From Herbinix sp. (GTDB lineage: Bacteria > Bacillota > Clostridia > Lachnospirales > Lachnospiraceae): a stretch of DNA of 40,108 bases. The stretch covers positions 1-40,108 of the forward strand of contig JAQZBD010000005.1 of assembly GCA_029239235.1 (NCBI GenBank). Reading direction: 5' to 3'. This document shows positions 1 through 8,442 of the stretch, in pieces. Below the pieces are notes generated by a model that saw only the letters and a list, made by a program, of their open reading frames with translations, ran no database searches and was not told the origin of the DNA. Within the stretch, counting starts at the first letter, position 1, and each line of letters begins with the position of its first letter. Both the position numbers and the translations under genes were made by a program.

Positions 1-38
1 TCCAACAATAACCAAAACAACTACTGCCAAACAAAAAT

Positions 39-76
39 ACCGCAGTATATTAAGGGGTTCCTCAGTATACTGCGGT
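39..76. terminator. Bidirectional intrinsic terminator
   Basis: Perfect 11-bp inverted repeat (accgcagtata / tatactgcggt) with a 16-nt loop. It is followed by a T-run on the + strand and, read on the minus strand, also by TATTTTTG. It lies about 50 nt beyond the stop of the flavoprotein gene at 124, so it probably ends that transcript and perhaps a gene entering from the left. Confidence 0.8.
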
Positions 77-123
77 GTTTTTGATATTCGTTAAAGATTA
101 TCTGTAAATTGGAATTGCATTGT

Positions 124-1524
124 TTACGCTTCTAATATGACATCTTGTTCGAGAAGTGTTTTTCTAAGCTCAGAATAATCCAGTTCTCGTGTATCACAGC
201 CTTTGATACTACACATCGCTGCAGCTACACCGGCTGCCTGCCCCATAATCATGCAGCTGACGGTGTTTCTTGTGGACATATGCGCTTCAATATCTACGGT
301 TACGCATCGTCCTGCCATATATAGATTTGAACATTTTTTTGGCAGGAGCATTTTATAAGGCATTCCATAAAAGCCTGGCTCTCTCACCAGGCATTCTGGT
401 CTCCTTGGACTCAGGTCATGAAATCCATATAAACCAATTTCATCCTCAAAGCGTGTCGCCTCCAATATCTCCTGCTGCGTCAGGATTCTATCACAGATGG
501 TGATTTTGCTGGCACGTATGCCAAGCTGTATCGACGCCCATGAAATATAAGAGTTTTCAAAGCCTGGTACGCTTTCCTTAAATACTCTTGCCATCTTCAT
601 TATTTTGATGCGCATCTGCATTTCCGCATGACTTAAATTTTCTGCTTTACTGGCATCGGTCATGACCCCTTTGGAGTTGTTAATATACGTAGCTTCATTT
701 GGATGAATGGACTGAAACGATGTGAAAAAATTAATATCAAGCTCCTCTACTTTTTTATATTTTCCGGGAACAGCCGTATGAGCAAAAGCAAATCGTTGAA
801 TTGGAAGCTTGCCATCTCGGGCAGGTATCGTTGTTCCTAAGGGAAAAGCCGCCTCGGGATTCTCCGCAATTACACGGTCAAAATCAATTCCATTCATGCC
901 AAACACAAGCCCGGTAGGACCGCCGCAAACCTGATCATAGTTCTGCCAGTTTTCAACCTGTTCCAGACCTGCGTGTTTTGCAATATCCCCGTCTCCGGAA
1001 GCATCAATATATTGTTTTGCAATAACAGCTCTACGACCATCCTTATTTTCAATAAATGCTGCCATAATTCGCTCTTCTTCCATAGCAACACCGCAAAACA
1101 TAGTTTGCAGGAATACGGTAACACCGGCTTCTATTAGCATCTCAGAAATGACTCCCTTGTAAATTTCATGGTCAGCCATAAATCGATAAGGGCTATGGTA
1201 ATGGTCATTCGCTGTCGGAACAAAGCCGGTTGCACCTCCTGCAGCTTCCAGACGCTGCGCCAGTTCAAAGGCAATACCCCCAACAATTCGCTTGGCACGC
1301 TCCGGATTTGTTTCCGCGGCATAAAAGCTATAAGTTCCAATTCCCCCATTTGTATATGTCCCCCCTGGGACGGGCAACTTTTCCACCAATACTACTTTTG
1401 CCCCTGTACGAGCTGCTGCGATCGCTGCGATGCAGCCCGATGTTCCGGCTCCGGCTATGAATACATCCGTTTCTATCTGCGGAATTTGTTTACTTGGCTC
1501 GCAATAATACTTTTCTGTTTTCAT
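124..1524 (-). CDS. FAD-dependent oxidoreductase (FAD_oxidored family)
   Basis: A 466-residue cytosolic flavoprotein of the FAD_oxidored (PF12831) type. The N-terminal Rossmann loop GAGTSG (residues 25-30) and the VEKLPVPGG segment bind FAD. The C-terminal block AGRCVTVDIEAHMSTRNTV followed by GQAAGVAAAM is the family's second flavin-binding signature. Family members oxidise or reduce small organic substrates, often sugar-derived, but the substrate cannot be read from sequence. It is transcribed away from the IclR gene, and the shared intergenic region has a candidate promoter and a palindrome, so IclR control is plausible. The fragment of a 2-hydroxyacid dehydrogenase just upstream suggests an older operon partner was lost. 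The family call is firm; the function is open. Confidence 0.85.
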   Translation of the reverse strand: MKTEKYYCEPSKQIPQIETDVFIAGAGTSGCIAAIAAARTGAKVVLVEKLPVPGGTYTNGGIGTYSFYAAETNPERAKRIVGGIAFELAQRLEAAGGATGFVPTANDHYHSPYRFMADHEIYKGVISEMLIEAGVTVFLQTMFCGVAMEEERIMAAFIENKDGRRAVIAKQYIDASGDGDIAKHAGLEQVENWQNYDQVCGGPTGLVFGMNGIDFDRVIAENPEAAFPLGTTIPARDGKLPIQRFAFAHTAVPGKYKKVEELDINFFTSFQSIHPNEATYINNSKGVMTDASKAENLSHAEMQMRIKIMKMARVFKESVPGFENSYISWASIQLGIRASKITICDRILTQQEILEATRFEDEIGLYGFHDLSPRRPECLVREPGFYGMPYKMLLPKKCSNLYMAGRCVTVDIEAHMSTRNTVSCMIMGQAAGVAAAMCSIKGCDTRELDYSELRKTLLEQDVILEA

Positions 1525-1548
1525 TTACTACCTTCTCCCTCTGTAGAC

Positions 1549-1686
1549 TTATTGATTTACTACATTGACAGGCTCCCCAGGTAAAAACGCGCGAAGGTTC
1601 TCTACTGCGATATCCATGAGTCGCTGCCTGCTTTCTTTGTGGTTATCTCCTATTTCAACATCACATTCATTTCTTAACCACTCCAT
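1549..1686 (-). pseudogene. Remnant of a D-2-hydroxyacid dehydrogenase C-terminus
   Basis: A 45-codon open frame too short for the ORF track. It reads ...ESRQRLMDIAVENLRAFLPG then EPVNVVNQ and a stop. The ending AVENLRAFLxGEPVNVV is the typical C-terminal helix and tail of D-isomer-specific 2-hydroxyacid dehydrogenases. No nucleotide-binding or catalytic part remains upstream, so this is a 3' gene fragment. It ends 24 nt before the start of the flavoprotein gene, in the same direction, as if the two were once co-transcribed. The assignment rests on recognising the tail motif. Confidence 0.6.
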
Positions 1687-1765
1687 TCTGTATCATTTTT
1701 AAAATTGCAAACCCATTCAATTTCAATTATTAAAATCTCATTATTATATTTAAATTCACATAAAA

Positions 1766-1795
1766 ATAATACCATATATATTGCCACTATTTCAA
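1766..1795 (-). promoter_or_regulatory. Candidate promoter of the FAD oxidoreductase gene
   Basis: On the minus strand TTGAAA (1795-1790) and TATTAT (1771-1766) are separated by 18 nt. The site is about 240 nt upstream of the start at 1524, with the dehydrogenase remnant lying between. Inferred from consensus similarity only. Confidence 0.4.
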
Positions 1796-1807
1796 CCAAC
1801 ACTTATA

Positions 1808-1820
1808 CCAACAATGTTGG
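1808..1820. promoter_or_regulatory. Palindrome, candidate IclR operator
   Basis: Perfect 13-bp palindrome CCAACA-A-TGTTGG between the divergent flavoprotein and IclR genes, just upstream of the flavoprotein gene's candidate -35 box. IclR proteins bind short palindromes of this size as dimers. A second perfect palindrome, AATTGCAATT (1883-1892), overlaps the IclR gene's own -35 box and could serve autoregulation. Confidence 0.4.
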
Positions 1821-1884
1821 CTAAATTATTGCTTACATAGATGTAATCCGATTAGAATACGCTTTCATGTTATTCATAATTAAA

Positions 1885-1913
1885 TTGCAATTATTGAAAC
1901 CAGATGCTATAGT
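1885..1913 (+). promoter_or_regulatory. Candidate promoter of the iclR-araC pair
   Basis: TTGCAA (1885-1890), 17-nt spacer, TATAGT (1908-1913), about 48 nt before the chosen IclR start. The spacing is ideal for the housekeeping sigma factor. Confidence 0.5.
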
Positions 1914-1960
1914 ATATCTAAGTTATTTACCCAAATGATTCTGGAGGAATGGAGATTACC

Positions 1961-2749
1961 ATGAACGATATAATTGCTTCACCGTTTCAAGCGAATCAGT
2001 CTTCTGATAAATTACTTACAATTCTTGAGTTTTTGGCAGAACAGCCAGAACCGGTTCGTTTACAAGACCTGGCTGAATTGTGCAGTATGTATCCAAGCAC
2101 AGCATTACGGTTTTTGACTACGCTTCGTAACCGGGGCTATGTTGCTCAGGAAACAGAATCCGGAAAATATTATTTAACATTGAAGATATGCAGCCTTGCC
2201 CAGAGGAGGTCTGCACAGATTGATGTGCGTAACATTGCATTCCCTTTTATGCGCAGTATTGCAAATCTGTTTACTGAAAGCTGCAATTTAGCTGTTCAAA
2301 AGGATCTGACCGTAATATATATTGAAGTGGCCAATGTTGCCAATAAAGCTTTGATGAGCACTCAGCGCATAGGAAGTGCTGCTCCTATGCATTGTACCGG
2401 CATTGGAAAACTTTTTTTATCGGAATATACCTCCGCCGAACTTGATGCCTACTGCCAGGTCAAGGGTCTGGACAAGTATACTGAATATACACTTACTAAT
2501 AAAAGTACACTTCTTCAAGATCTTGAAGAGATACAATCGCTTGGATATGCCTTTGACAATCAAGAATGTGAGCTTGGCGTACGATGTATTGCGGTACCGA
2601 TTCGGGATTTTACCGGCCGAATTATTGCCGGGCTAAGTATAAGCGGTCCCAATGTCCGAATGACAAACGAACATATATACAGCCACTTACAAAATCTGCT
2701 TGATGCAGGAAATCAAATTTCAATTTATATGGGATATCAGCGGCTTTGA
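1961..2749 (+). CDS. IclR-family transcriptional regulator
   Basis: About 262 residues, the usual IclR size. The N-terminal winged helix (roughly residues 12-75) includes LQDLAELCSMYPSTALRFL, the helix-turn-helix. The C-terminal ligand-binding domain carries the family signatures GSAAPMHCTGIGKLF and ELGVRCIAVPIRDFTG. The ATG at 1961 is preferred to 1949: GGAG at 1951-1954 sits 6 nt before 1961, whereas the upstream GGAGG almost touches the 1949 codon. IclR proteins typically sense small aromatic or hydroxy/keto acids, which fits the sugar-acid genes around it. It is followed closely by an AraC gene and faces the flavoprotein gene divergently. The actual targets are inferred, not shown. Confidence 0.9.
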   Translation: MNDIIASPFQANQSSDKLLTILEFLAEQPEPVRLQDLAELCSMYPSTALRFLTTLRNRGYVAQETESGKYYLTLKICSLAQRRSAQIDVRNIAFPFMRSIANLFTESCNLAVQKDLTVIYIEVANVANKALMSTQRIGSAAPMHCTGIGKLFLSEYTSAELDAYCQVKGLDKYTEYTLTNKSTLLQDLEEIQSLGYAFDNQECELGVRCIAVPIRDFTGRIIAGLSISGPNVRMTNEHIYSHLQNLLDAGNQISIYMGYQRL

Positions 2750-2789
2750 TCTATGAATGATTTATCTGATAATGATTGGAGGGATGTCA

Positions 2790-4010
2790 GTGATTGGAAA
2801 AGAAGAGCGACTGGAAGTCTTTCAACAGCTGACTGCTTGTTGTTATAATATCTGGAACTGGAAATATGATACGCAATTTAACGTGATTGAGAGCAATTGT
2901 CCTCACGAATTATTATTTGATCAACTCTTTCTGTCGGAGGGACGCCGCAAGACAATTGATGAGCATATGCGTAAGTGCCATGTACCGATTGTCTATACAG
3001 CTTCAGCAATATTATCTTGGATTATAGCGTTCGAGAGATTAGAAGACAGCGTTACAGCCATCTATGTGAAAGGTCCATTTTTTAAAGGATTTAACGATGA
3101 AAAGAGTTATTCAGACATTCTTAAACCGCTTTGTCTGGATAAGGAAGCTGAATCCACTCTACGCTCCGATTTTCAGTCATTACCAATGTTGACTTCCTCC
3201 AGTATTATTCAGTTTGCAATAATGCTCCATTATAGCCTGAATGCTGAAACAATTTCAGCTTCGGAAGTATTGCCCTACAGTACAAAAGAATCGAAGCATA
3301 AAAAGCCCGGCAAGATATTAGTAGATCAGTTTGAGGGAACCAACGGCTATTGGAATACAGAACAAGAGCTGCTTTACAAAGTACGAAATGGAGATCTGAA
3401 TTATCGTGATATAATCGAACGTGCTTCTGTACTCTCTAATTGGAAGTATGATGGTGATAAAATGAATGTGGATTACTACAGACAGCACCTTCATGTTCTT
3501 TTAACATTGGTTTCTCGAGCTGCAGTGGAAGGCAGCCTCCCACGAAAAATATCATTTTCTTTGTGCTCCGAATACAGAAGAATGCTCAACCGGTGCTATA
3601 CTATTAGTGGTTTACATCAGATAAGTGATGTTATGTTATCAGACTATATCCAACGCGTTCATGAAATGAAGGAACTTTCTACCTGCCCCAGCCCAATACG
3701 CATGTGCTGTGCGTATATTGATACACATCCCGGGGAAAAATTGACATTAGAGTTTCTAGCAAAGAAAGTTGGCTATTCCGTGTATTATTTATCTAGAAAA
3801 TTTGAGCAGGAAGTAGGCATATCAATAACAGACTATATCTGCAATAAACGTCTTGAAAAAGCCAAATATATGCTGACTAGTACTAATTTAAGGATTGAAA
3901 AAATCAGCGAGGTATTAGGATTCGGTTCAAGAAGTTATTTTACATCTATATTCAGCAAGAATATGGGCATGACACCAAGTGCTTACCGCAGAAGCACTGA
4001 TACGATATAG
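2790..4010 (+). CDS. AraC-family transcriptional regulator
   Basis: About 406 residues. The C-terminus has two helix-turn-helix units typical of AraC (LTLEFLAKKVGYSVYYLSRK and ISEVLGFGSRSYFTSIFSK, ending in MTPSAYRR). The long N-terminal part (about 300 residues) should be the sensor; I do not recognise its family with confidence, though the first 110 residues look like a small-ligand sensory module. The track begins at 2757, but GGAGGG at 2778-2783 fits the GTG at 2790 (7-nt spacing) better than any ATG. It lies about 40 nt after IclR and is probably co-transcribed. It converges on the gluconate operon, a plausible target. Confidence 0.85.
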   Translation: MIGKEERLEVFQQLTACCYNIWNWKYDTQFNVIESNCPHELLFDQLFLSEGRRKTIDEHMRKCHVPIVYTASAILSWIIAFERLEDSVTAIYVKGPFFKGFNDEKSYSDILKPLCLDKEAESTLRSDFQSLPMLTSSSIIQFAIMLHYSLNAETISASEVLPYSTKESKHKKPGKILVDQFEGTNGYWNTEQELLYKVRNGDLNYRDIIERASVLSNWKYDGDKMNVDYYRQHLHVLLTLVSRAAVEGSLPRKISFSLCSEYRRMLNRCYTISGLHQISDVMLSDYIQRVHEMKELSTCPSPIRMCCAYIDTHPGEKLTLEFLAKKVGYSVYYLSRKFEQEVGISITDYICNKRLEKAKYMLTSTNLRIEKISEVLGFGSRSYFTSIFSKNMGMTPSAYRRSTDTI

Positions 4011-4037
4011 AATACTTTCTAAATTAACGTGAAGTGT

Positions 4038-4093
4038 AAAAGCCATTTATAGTAAGATCCTCTTCCTTTGGACTCTTATCACAAATGGCTTTT
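4038..4093. terminator. Intrinsic terminator between convergent genes
   Basis: AAAAGCCATTT (4038-4048) pairs with AAATGGCTTTT (4083-4093), followed by more T residues on the + strand. On the minus strand the stem is followed by a weaker TTTTACACTT. It probably ends the iclR-araC transcript and may also serve the convergent operon. Confidence 0.65.
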
Positions 4094-4145
4094 TTTCTGT
4101 GCCCGGCATTCCTCAGGGTTCATTTTCGAGTTATAATTACTTGCT

Positions 4146-5426
4146 TTATATGAACTTACTTCTGTCTGCCCACAATCCTAAAGCCGGATTACTTATATAA
4201 AAAATCTCTTCGCCATTTTCCAAGGTATTAAAACCGTCCTTAAGCTTATCAGGATTGTAACGCTTAATCGCATCATCCAAGGGCATATAGTTGAAATTTA
4301 CTCCTTCCATTTCCTCTTTTGATAGTTTTTCTACTGCATAGGTGATAGAAAACCTATTGTCTGAAGATCCGTGAATAAGATGGGCAGCTACAGATAAGTT
4401 ACTTTGAAGATCCTCATGTTCCTTAATCAGCTCAAGAACCTTCTCTCTGCCTACATAACCATATTTTCTTATTAGTTCATCATTTCTGTCATCTTCGCCA
4501 AACTTTCTTACACCCGGCGCCAACACAATTAAGTCTCCACCATCAGCTATAGCCATTCTTGTCCTATAAACGGCCTTATTGCCCAACCATGTACTCTTAA
4601 ATTCCTTTCCATCCAAATAAACTATTACCTTTTTCAAAGGCTTATCAATAAAGTTAAGATTCTTTTGCTGGCTTTGCTTTACCGCTGACTCAAAAAGCTC
4701 TCTCTCCCTTCCTATGTAAAGTCCATGAATAGCTACTTTTCCTTCTTTGGCTGTGGTGACAGTTAGAACATACATTAAGGGAACCTCTGTAATGAAATTC
4801 TGTTCAGCAAAATCAAAAACCTTTCTTACTGGAGTTCCATCCTTGCCCATGATTCTCTCCATACCATAGAATGCCCCCAGCATATGAGACTTGTTAATCA
4901 TGCTGCTTCCTCCACAGCCAACAAATATATTTTTACTATAGTTTGCCATGCCAACAACCTCGTGAGGAACCACCTGACCTATGGAAATGATTAGATCATA
5001 AGACTTATCTATTATACGTTTGTTTACTTCTACATCTATTGCTTCGTTTACAAGGTCTTCAGATATGCTACTTACATATTCTTTAGGAACCTCTCCTATC
5101 TTTACAACATCATATCTCCAGTTGTGAACCACCATACATTCAAAAGGAACATCCGCACCAAAGAATTCCTCCCACTCGCCGCGACTCATTGGCTCATGTG
5201 TTCCTAACGCAGGCATTATATCCACTTGACAGGTACTTTTCAGCATGTTGTAGTATATGTTAGTGATTTTTCCTGCCCCTGAATGCATTCTTGTAAAATC
5301 AGGAGGCAGAAGAAGTACCTTCTGAAGTCGCGGCATTATTTCACGAACTGCCTGTTCCAATGACTTTGCTAACTCTTCATCGGCTATGCCATTCTCTCTA
5401 TTTTCTGTCACTATAATCTTCTGCAT
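4146..5426 (-). CDS. LarA-family nickel-pincer racemase/epimerase, probable D-gluconate 2-epimerase
   Basis: A 426-residue DUF2088/LarA protein. LarA enzymes use a nickel pincer nucleotide to racemise or epimerise 2-hydroxyacids by hydride transfer. Expected residues are visible: the His of PALGTHEPM, the His of GQVVPHEVVG, the cofactor-binding Lys of NYSKNIFVG and the His of NKSHMLG. The track's longer ORF is wrong: GGAGG lies just before the ATG at 5426, and the extra N-terminus overlaps gnd. It is third in an operon after gluconokinase and gnd, 22 nt after gnd. A gluconate 2-epimerase (GntE) subgroup of this superfamily is known, and this context points there, converting D-mannonate to D-gluconate. 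Lactate racemase is less likely. LarBCE cofactor genes are not in the window. Confidence 0.8.
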   Translation of the reverse strand: MQKIIVTENRENGIADEELAKSLEQAVREIMPRLQKVLLLPPDFTRMHSGAGKITNIYYNMLKSTCQVDIMPALGTHEPMSRGEWEEFFGADVPFECMVVHNWRYDVVKIGEVPKEYVSSISEDLVNEAIDVEVNKRIIDKSYDLIISIGQVVPHEVVGMANYSKNIFVGCGGSSMINKSHMLGAFYGMERIMGKDGTPVRKVFDFAEQNFITEVPLMYVLTVTTAKEGKVAIHGLYIGRERELFESAVKQSQQKNLNFIDKPLKKVIVYLDGKEFKSTWLGNKAVYRTRMAIADGGDLIVLAPGVRKFGEDDRNDELIRKYGYVGREKVLELIKEHEDLQSNLSVAAHLIHGSSDNRFSITYAVEKLSKEEMEGVNFNYMPLDDAIKRYNPDKLKDGFNTLENGEEIFYISNPALGLWADRSKFI

Positions 5427-5448
5427 CGCACCCTCCACCTTCCTTTCT

Positions 5449-6855
5449 TTAAAACCACTGGTAATGAAACACCCCTTCTTTATCGCTTCTCTCAAACGTA
5501 TGAGCGCCAAAATAGTCTCTTTGTGCTTGAAGCAGATTTGCCGGGAGCACTTTGCTTCTATAGCTATCAAAGTAAGCCAATGCACTTGAAAACGCCGGGG
5601 TTGGAACTCCATACTTAACAGCTGTGCAAATCACCTCTCTCCACGCATCCTGATAGCTCTCCAGTATGTTTTGGAAGTATGGATCAAGCATAAGGTTTGT
5701 CAGCTCTGGATTATTGTCATATGCTTCTTTTATTCTGTGAAGAAATTGTGCTCTAATAATACAGCCACCTCTAAATATCATTGCTATATTTCCGTAATTT
5801 AAATTCCAGCCATATTCCTTAGCGGCAGCTTTCATTAATGCAAAGCCTTGAGCATAAGAACAGATTTTACTTGCATAAAGAGCTTTTCTAACAGCCTCTA
5901 TCAGTGCCTTCTTATCACCAGCAAATTCCGGTAACGAAGGACCCCTAAGTATTTTACTTGCTGCCACACGCTCATCCTTTATTGCTGAAATACACCTAGC
6001 AAAAACAGCCTCAGTTATGGTTGGCGTTGATACTCCGAGATCTAACGCATTTTGGCTGGTCCATTTTCCTGTACCCTTCTGCCCGGCAGTATCAAGAATT
6101 ATGTCAATCATTGGCCTTCCTGTATCAAGGTCATACTTTGTAAATATTTCTTTTGTAATGTCTATTAAAAAGCTGTCTAATTCTCCTTCATTCCAATCTG
6201 CAAATACCTCATGAAGCTCCTTCTCATCAAGATGTATCACCTCTTTTAATACGGCATAAGCTTCACAGATTAATTGCATGTCACCGTACTCTATCCCGTT
6301 GTGAATCATCTTTACATAATGTCCGGCTCCATCCGTACCAATATAGGTGCAGCATGGTGCCCCTTCCACCTTTGCCGAAATTGCTTCTAATATAGGTTCA
6401 ACCAATCTGTAGGCATCTTCCTGTCCTCCAGGCATTATAGCCGGTCCCTTTAGAGCCCCTTCTTCTCCGCCGGAGATCCCTGTACCTATGTATCTATAGC
6501 CTTCCTTTTCTAGCTCCATATTTCTTCTCATCGTATCATCAAAGTAAGAATTCCCTCCATCTATCAGGATGTCACCTTTTTCAATGTAAGGCTTAAGCTG
6601 CTCTATTGTATCGTCAACAGCCTTTCCAGCCTTAATCATTATTATTATTTTTCTAGGCTTCTCCAGTGAGTTAACGAACTCGTCGATTGCGTAGGTCCCT
6701 AATACATTTTTTCCTTGAGCTTCATGAATCAGTTCATCTGTTTTTTCACGTGATCGATTGTAGACAGAAATACTATAACCTCTGCTTTCAATATTTAGTG
6801 CAAGATTTTTGCCCATTACTGCAAGTCCAATTACTCCTATTTGCTGTTTGCTCAT
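5449..6855 (-). CDS. gnd: 6-phosphogluconate dehydrogenase, decarboxylating
   Basis: A 468-residue enzyme of the long homodimeric class. It oxidises 6-phosphogluconate to ribulose 5-phosphate and CO2 in the cytosol. The dinucleotide-binding loop [12 protein letters not shown] is at residues 10-21, [14 protein letters not shown] is the family signature, and [19 protein letters not shown] carries the catalytic Lys and substrate-binding His/Asn. The C-terminal segment with [11 protein letters not shown] is also typical. A strong AAAGGAGG precedes the ATG at 6855. It sits between gluconokinase (60 nt upstream) and the LarA homologue (22 nt downstream), which makes a gluconate-to-pentose-phosphate operon. 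Nothing appears missing. Confidence 0.95.
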   Translation of the reverse strand: MSKQQIGVIGLAVMGKNLALNIESRGYSISVYNRSREKTDELIHEAQGKNVLGTYAIDEFVNSLEKPRKIIIMIKAGKAVDDTIEQLKPYIEKGDILIDGGNSYFDDTMRRNMELEKEGYRYIGTGISGGEEGALKGPAIMPGGQEDAYRLVEPILEAISAKVEGAPCCTYIGTDGAGHYVKMIHNGIEYGDMQLICEAYAVLKEVIHLDEKELHEVFADWNEGELDSFLIDITKEIFTKYDLDTGRPMIDIILDTAGQKGTGKWTSQNALDLGVSTPTITEAVFARCISAIKDERVAASKILRGPSLPEFAGDKKALIEAVRKALYASKICSYAQGFALMKAAAKEYGWNLNYGNIAMIFRGGCIIRAQFLHRIKEAYDNNPELTNLMLDPYFQNILESYQDAWREVICTAVKYGVPTPAFSSALAYFDSYRSKVLPANLLQAQRDYFGAHTFERSDKEGVFHYQWF

Positions 6856-6915
6856 TTTTGACCTCCTTTTATTTTTGCCCGTTATTATTCAACACGGTTC
6901 TTATATTTAAATCGC

Positions 6916-8442
6916 TTATTTTTGAAAATCTGCTAATTGCTCTAGTATTGGTGTTAACTTTTCAATGGATTGTTTATAGAGAGCATATAAAATTTTATAT
7001 GTGTCCTTAGTTTCTTTCATCGGCTTAAGTACTTGGCTTACGTTAATCAAATAGCTGCACTGCTCCAGCCTTTCTACCTCACCGACTGCTAGCATGCCAA
7101 GCATAATCGCCCCAATGCAGGAACTCTCGTAGTTGTCAGAAATGAAAACATCTAAATTGAAAACATTACAGAGCATTTGAACCCAGATTAATGAACGAAC
7201 AAAGCCACCATTGGCATAAATGCATTTTACATCTCCCACCAACTCGTTCAGAGCATCAAGTACATCATTCATATCGTAGCAAATACCTTCCAGTAATGCC
7301 CTTGCAAAATGACTTTTACTATGGCGGTCTGAAATACCAATGTATGCTCCTCTAAGATTTGTATTCCAGTATGGCGCTCTTTCCCCTGTTAAGAAAGGTA
7401 AGAATAGCAGCCCCTCACTCCCTGGCTTCGTGTCTTCAACCCTTCTATTTATTAACTCATAAGGATCAATATTTCGTTTTTTCGCCTGTTCCTTTTCGAC
7501 TTCTCCAAATTCATCTCTGAACCATCGATATACGATTCCGCCATTATTAATTGCTCCGCCTACAACATACTTGTTCTCGGAAAGATAATAACAAAAGCAC
7601 CTCTCTTTTTCGTCTGTTATAGGTTTATTAGCAACTACTCTCACAGCACCGCTTGTACCGATTGTCGCTGCTGCCACGCCAGGTTCAATTGCGTTAGAGC
7701 CAAGATTCGCAAGACACCCATCGCTAGCACCAACTACAAAGCGAGTTTTCTTCGTCAATCCTGTTTTTGCACAAATTTCAGGATCCAGGTTACTCATTAT
7801 ATGGGTCGTTGGAACTAGTCTTGATAGCTTATGCTCACCCAGCCGGAGTGTTTCAAGAATATCCTTATCCCACCGAAGGTCAAATATATTAAACATTCCT
7901 GTAGCAGAGGCAATGGAATAATCTACCACATATTCATGAAATAACTTATAAAAAATATATTCTTTTACTGAAATAAATTTATATGCTTTCTGATATAGGT
8001 CAGGCTCATTGTCCTTTAACCACATCAATTTATAAAGTGGAGACATAGAATGTGTCGGAGTTCCTGTTTTAATATAAAACTCTCTTCCTTTTCCATTTCT
8101 TTTGTACTCTTCAGCATATGGAGCACTCCTATTATCATTCCATATAATACAACGTGTTAATGGGTCTCCATTTTCATCCACTGCAATGATGCTGTGCATC
8201 ATAGAACTAAAGGATATAAATGCTATGTTTTCAGGATCTATATTGGCTCGTTCCATGCTATCCTTTAATGTTAAAATAACAGCAGCAAGCATCTCTTCGG
8301 GTTCTTGTTCTTTGAAATCCTTCCTTGGTGAATAAATTGGATATTCTTTCGTTGATTTAGACACTATTTTCCCATCTTTTGCAAAAACAATGGATTTCGT
8401 ACTAGTAGTACCGATATCGATTCCTAAATAATATTGTCCCAT
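6916..8442 (-). CDS. gntK: Gluconokinase (FGGY family)
   Basis: About 508 residues of the FGGY carbohydrate kinase fold. It probably phosphorylates D-gluconate to 6-phosphogluconate with ATP. The N-terminal phosphate-binding loop is YLGIDIGTTSTKSIVF, and the middle region has GASDGCLANLGSNAI and TIGTSGAVRV. LEGICYDMNDVLDAL and YANGGFVRSLIWVQML belong to the C-terminal ATPase lobe. The track's start is a TTG; the ATG at 8442 is preferred because GGAGG sits 5 nt before it. Gluconate specificity rests on the adjacent gnd; FGGY members also include xylulokinases, so a related sugar acid or ketose is possible. It is first gene of the operon, behind a long leader shared with the FdrA operon. Confidence 0.85.
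   Translation of the reverse strand: MGQYYLGIDIGTTSTKSIVFAKDGKIVSKSTKEYPIYSPRKDFKEQEPEEMLAAVILTLKDSMERANIDPENIAFISFSSMMHSIIAVDENGDPLTRCIIWNDNRSAPYAEEYKRNGKGREFYIKTGTPTHSMSPLYKLMWLKDNEPDLYQKAYKFISVKEYIFYKLFHEYVVDYSIASATGMFNIFDLRWDKDILETLRLGEHKLSRLVPTTHIMSNLDPEICAKTGLTKKTRFVVGASDGCLANLGSNAIEPGVAAATIGTSGAVRVVANKPITDEKERCFCYYLSENKYVVGGAINNGGIVYRWFRDEFGEVEKEQAKKRNIDPYELINRRVEDTKPGSEGLLFLPFLTGERAPYWNTNLRGAYIGISDRHSKSHFARALLEGICYDMNDVLDALNELVGDVKCIYANGGFVRSLIWVQMLCNVFNLDVFISDNYESSCIGAIMLGMLAVGEVERLEQCSYLINVSQVLKPMKETKDTYKILYALYKQSIEKLTPILEQLADFQK

Noticed and set aside
1168-1584. Long + strand ORFs opposite the flavoprotein gene and similar antisense ORFs throughout the track
   Set aside because: They are antisense shadows of genes with clear families, lack ribosome sites and have no protein-like motifs.
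5427-5612. N-terminal extension of the LarA-family ORF in the track
   Set aside because: It overlaps gnd's 3' end on the same strand in another frame, and a strong GGAGG directly precedes the internal ATG at 5426. The extra residues have no LarA similarity.
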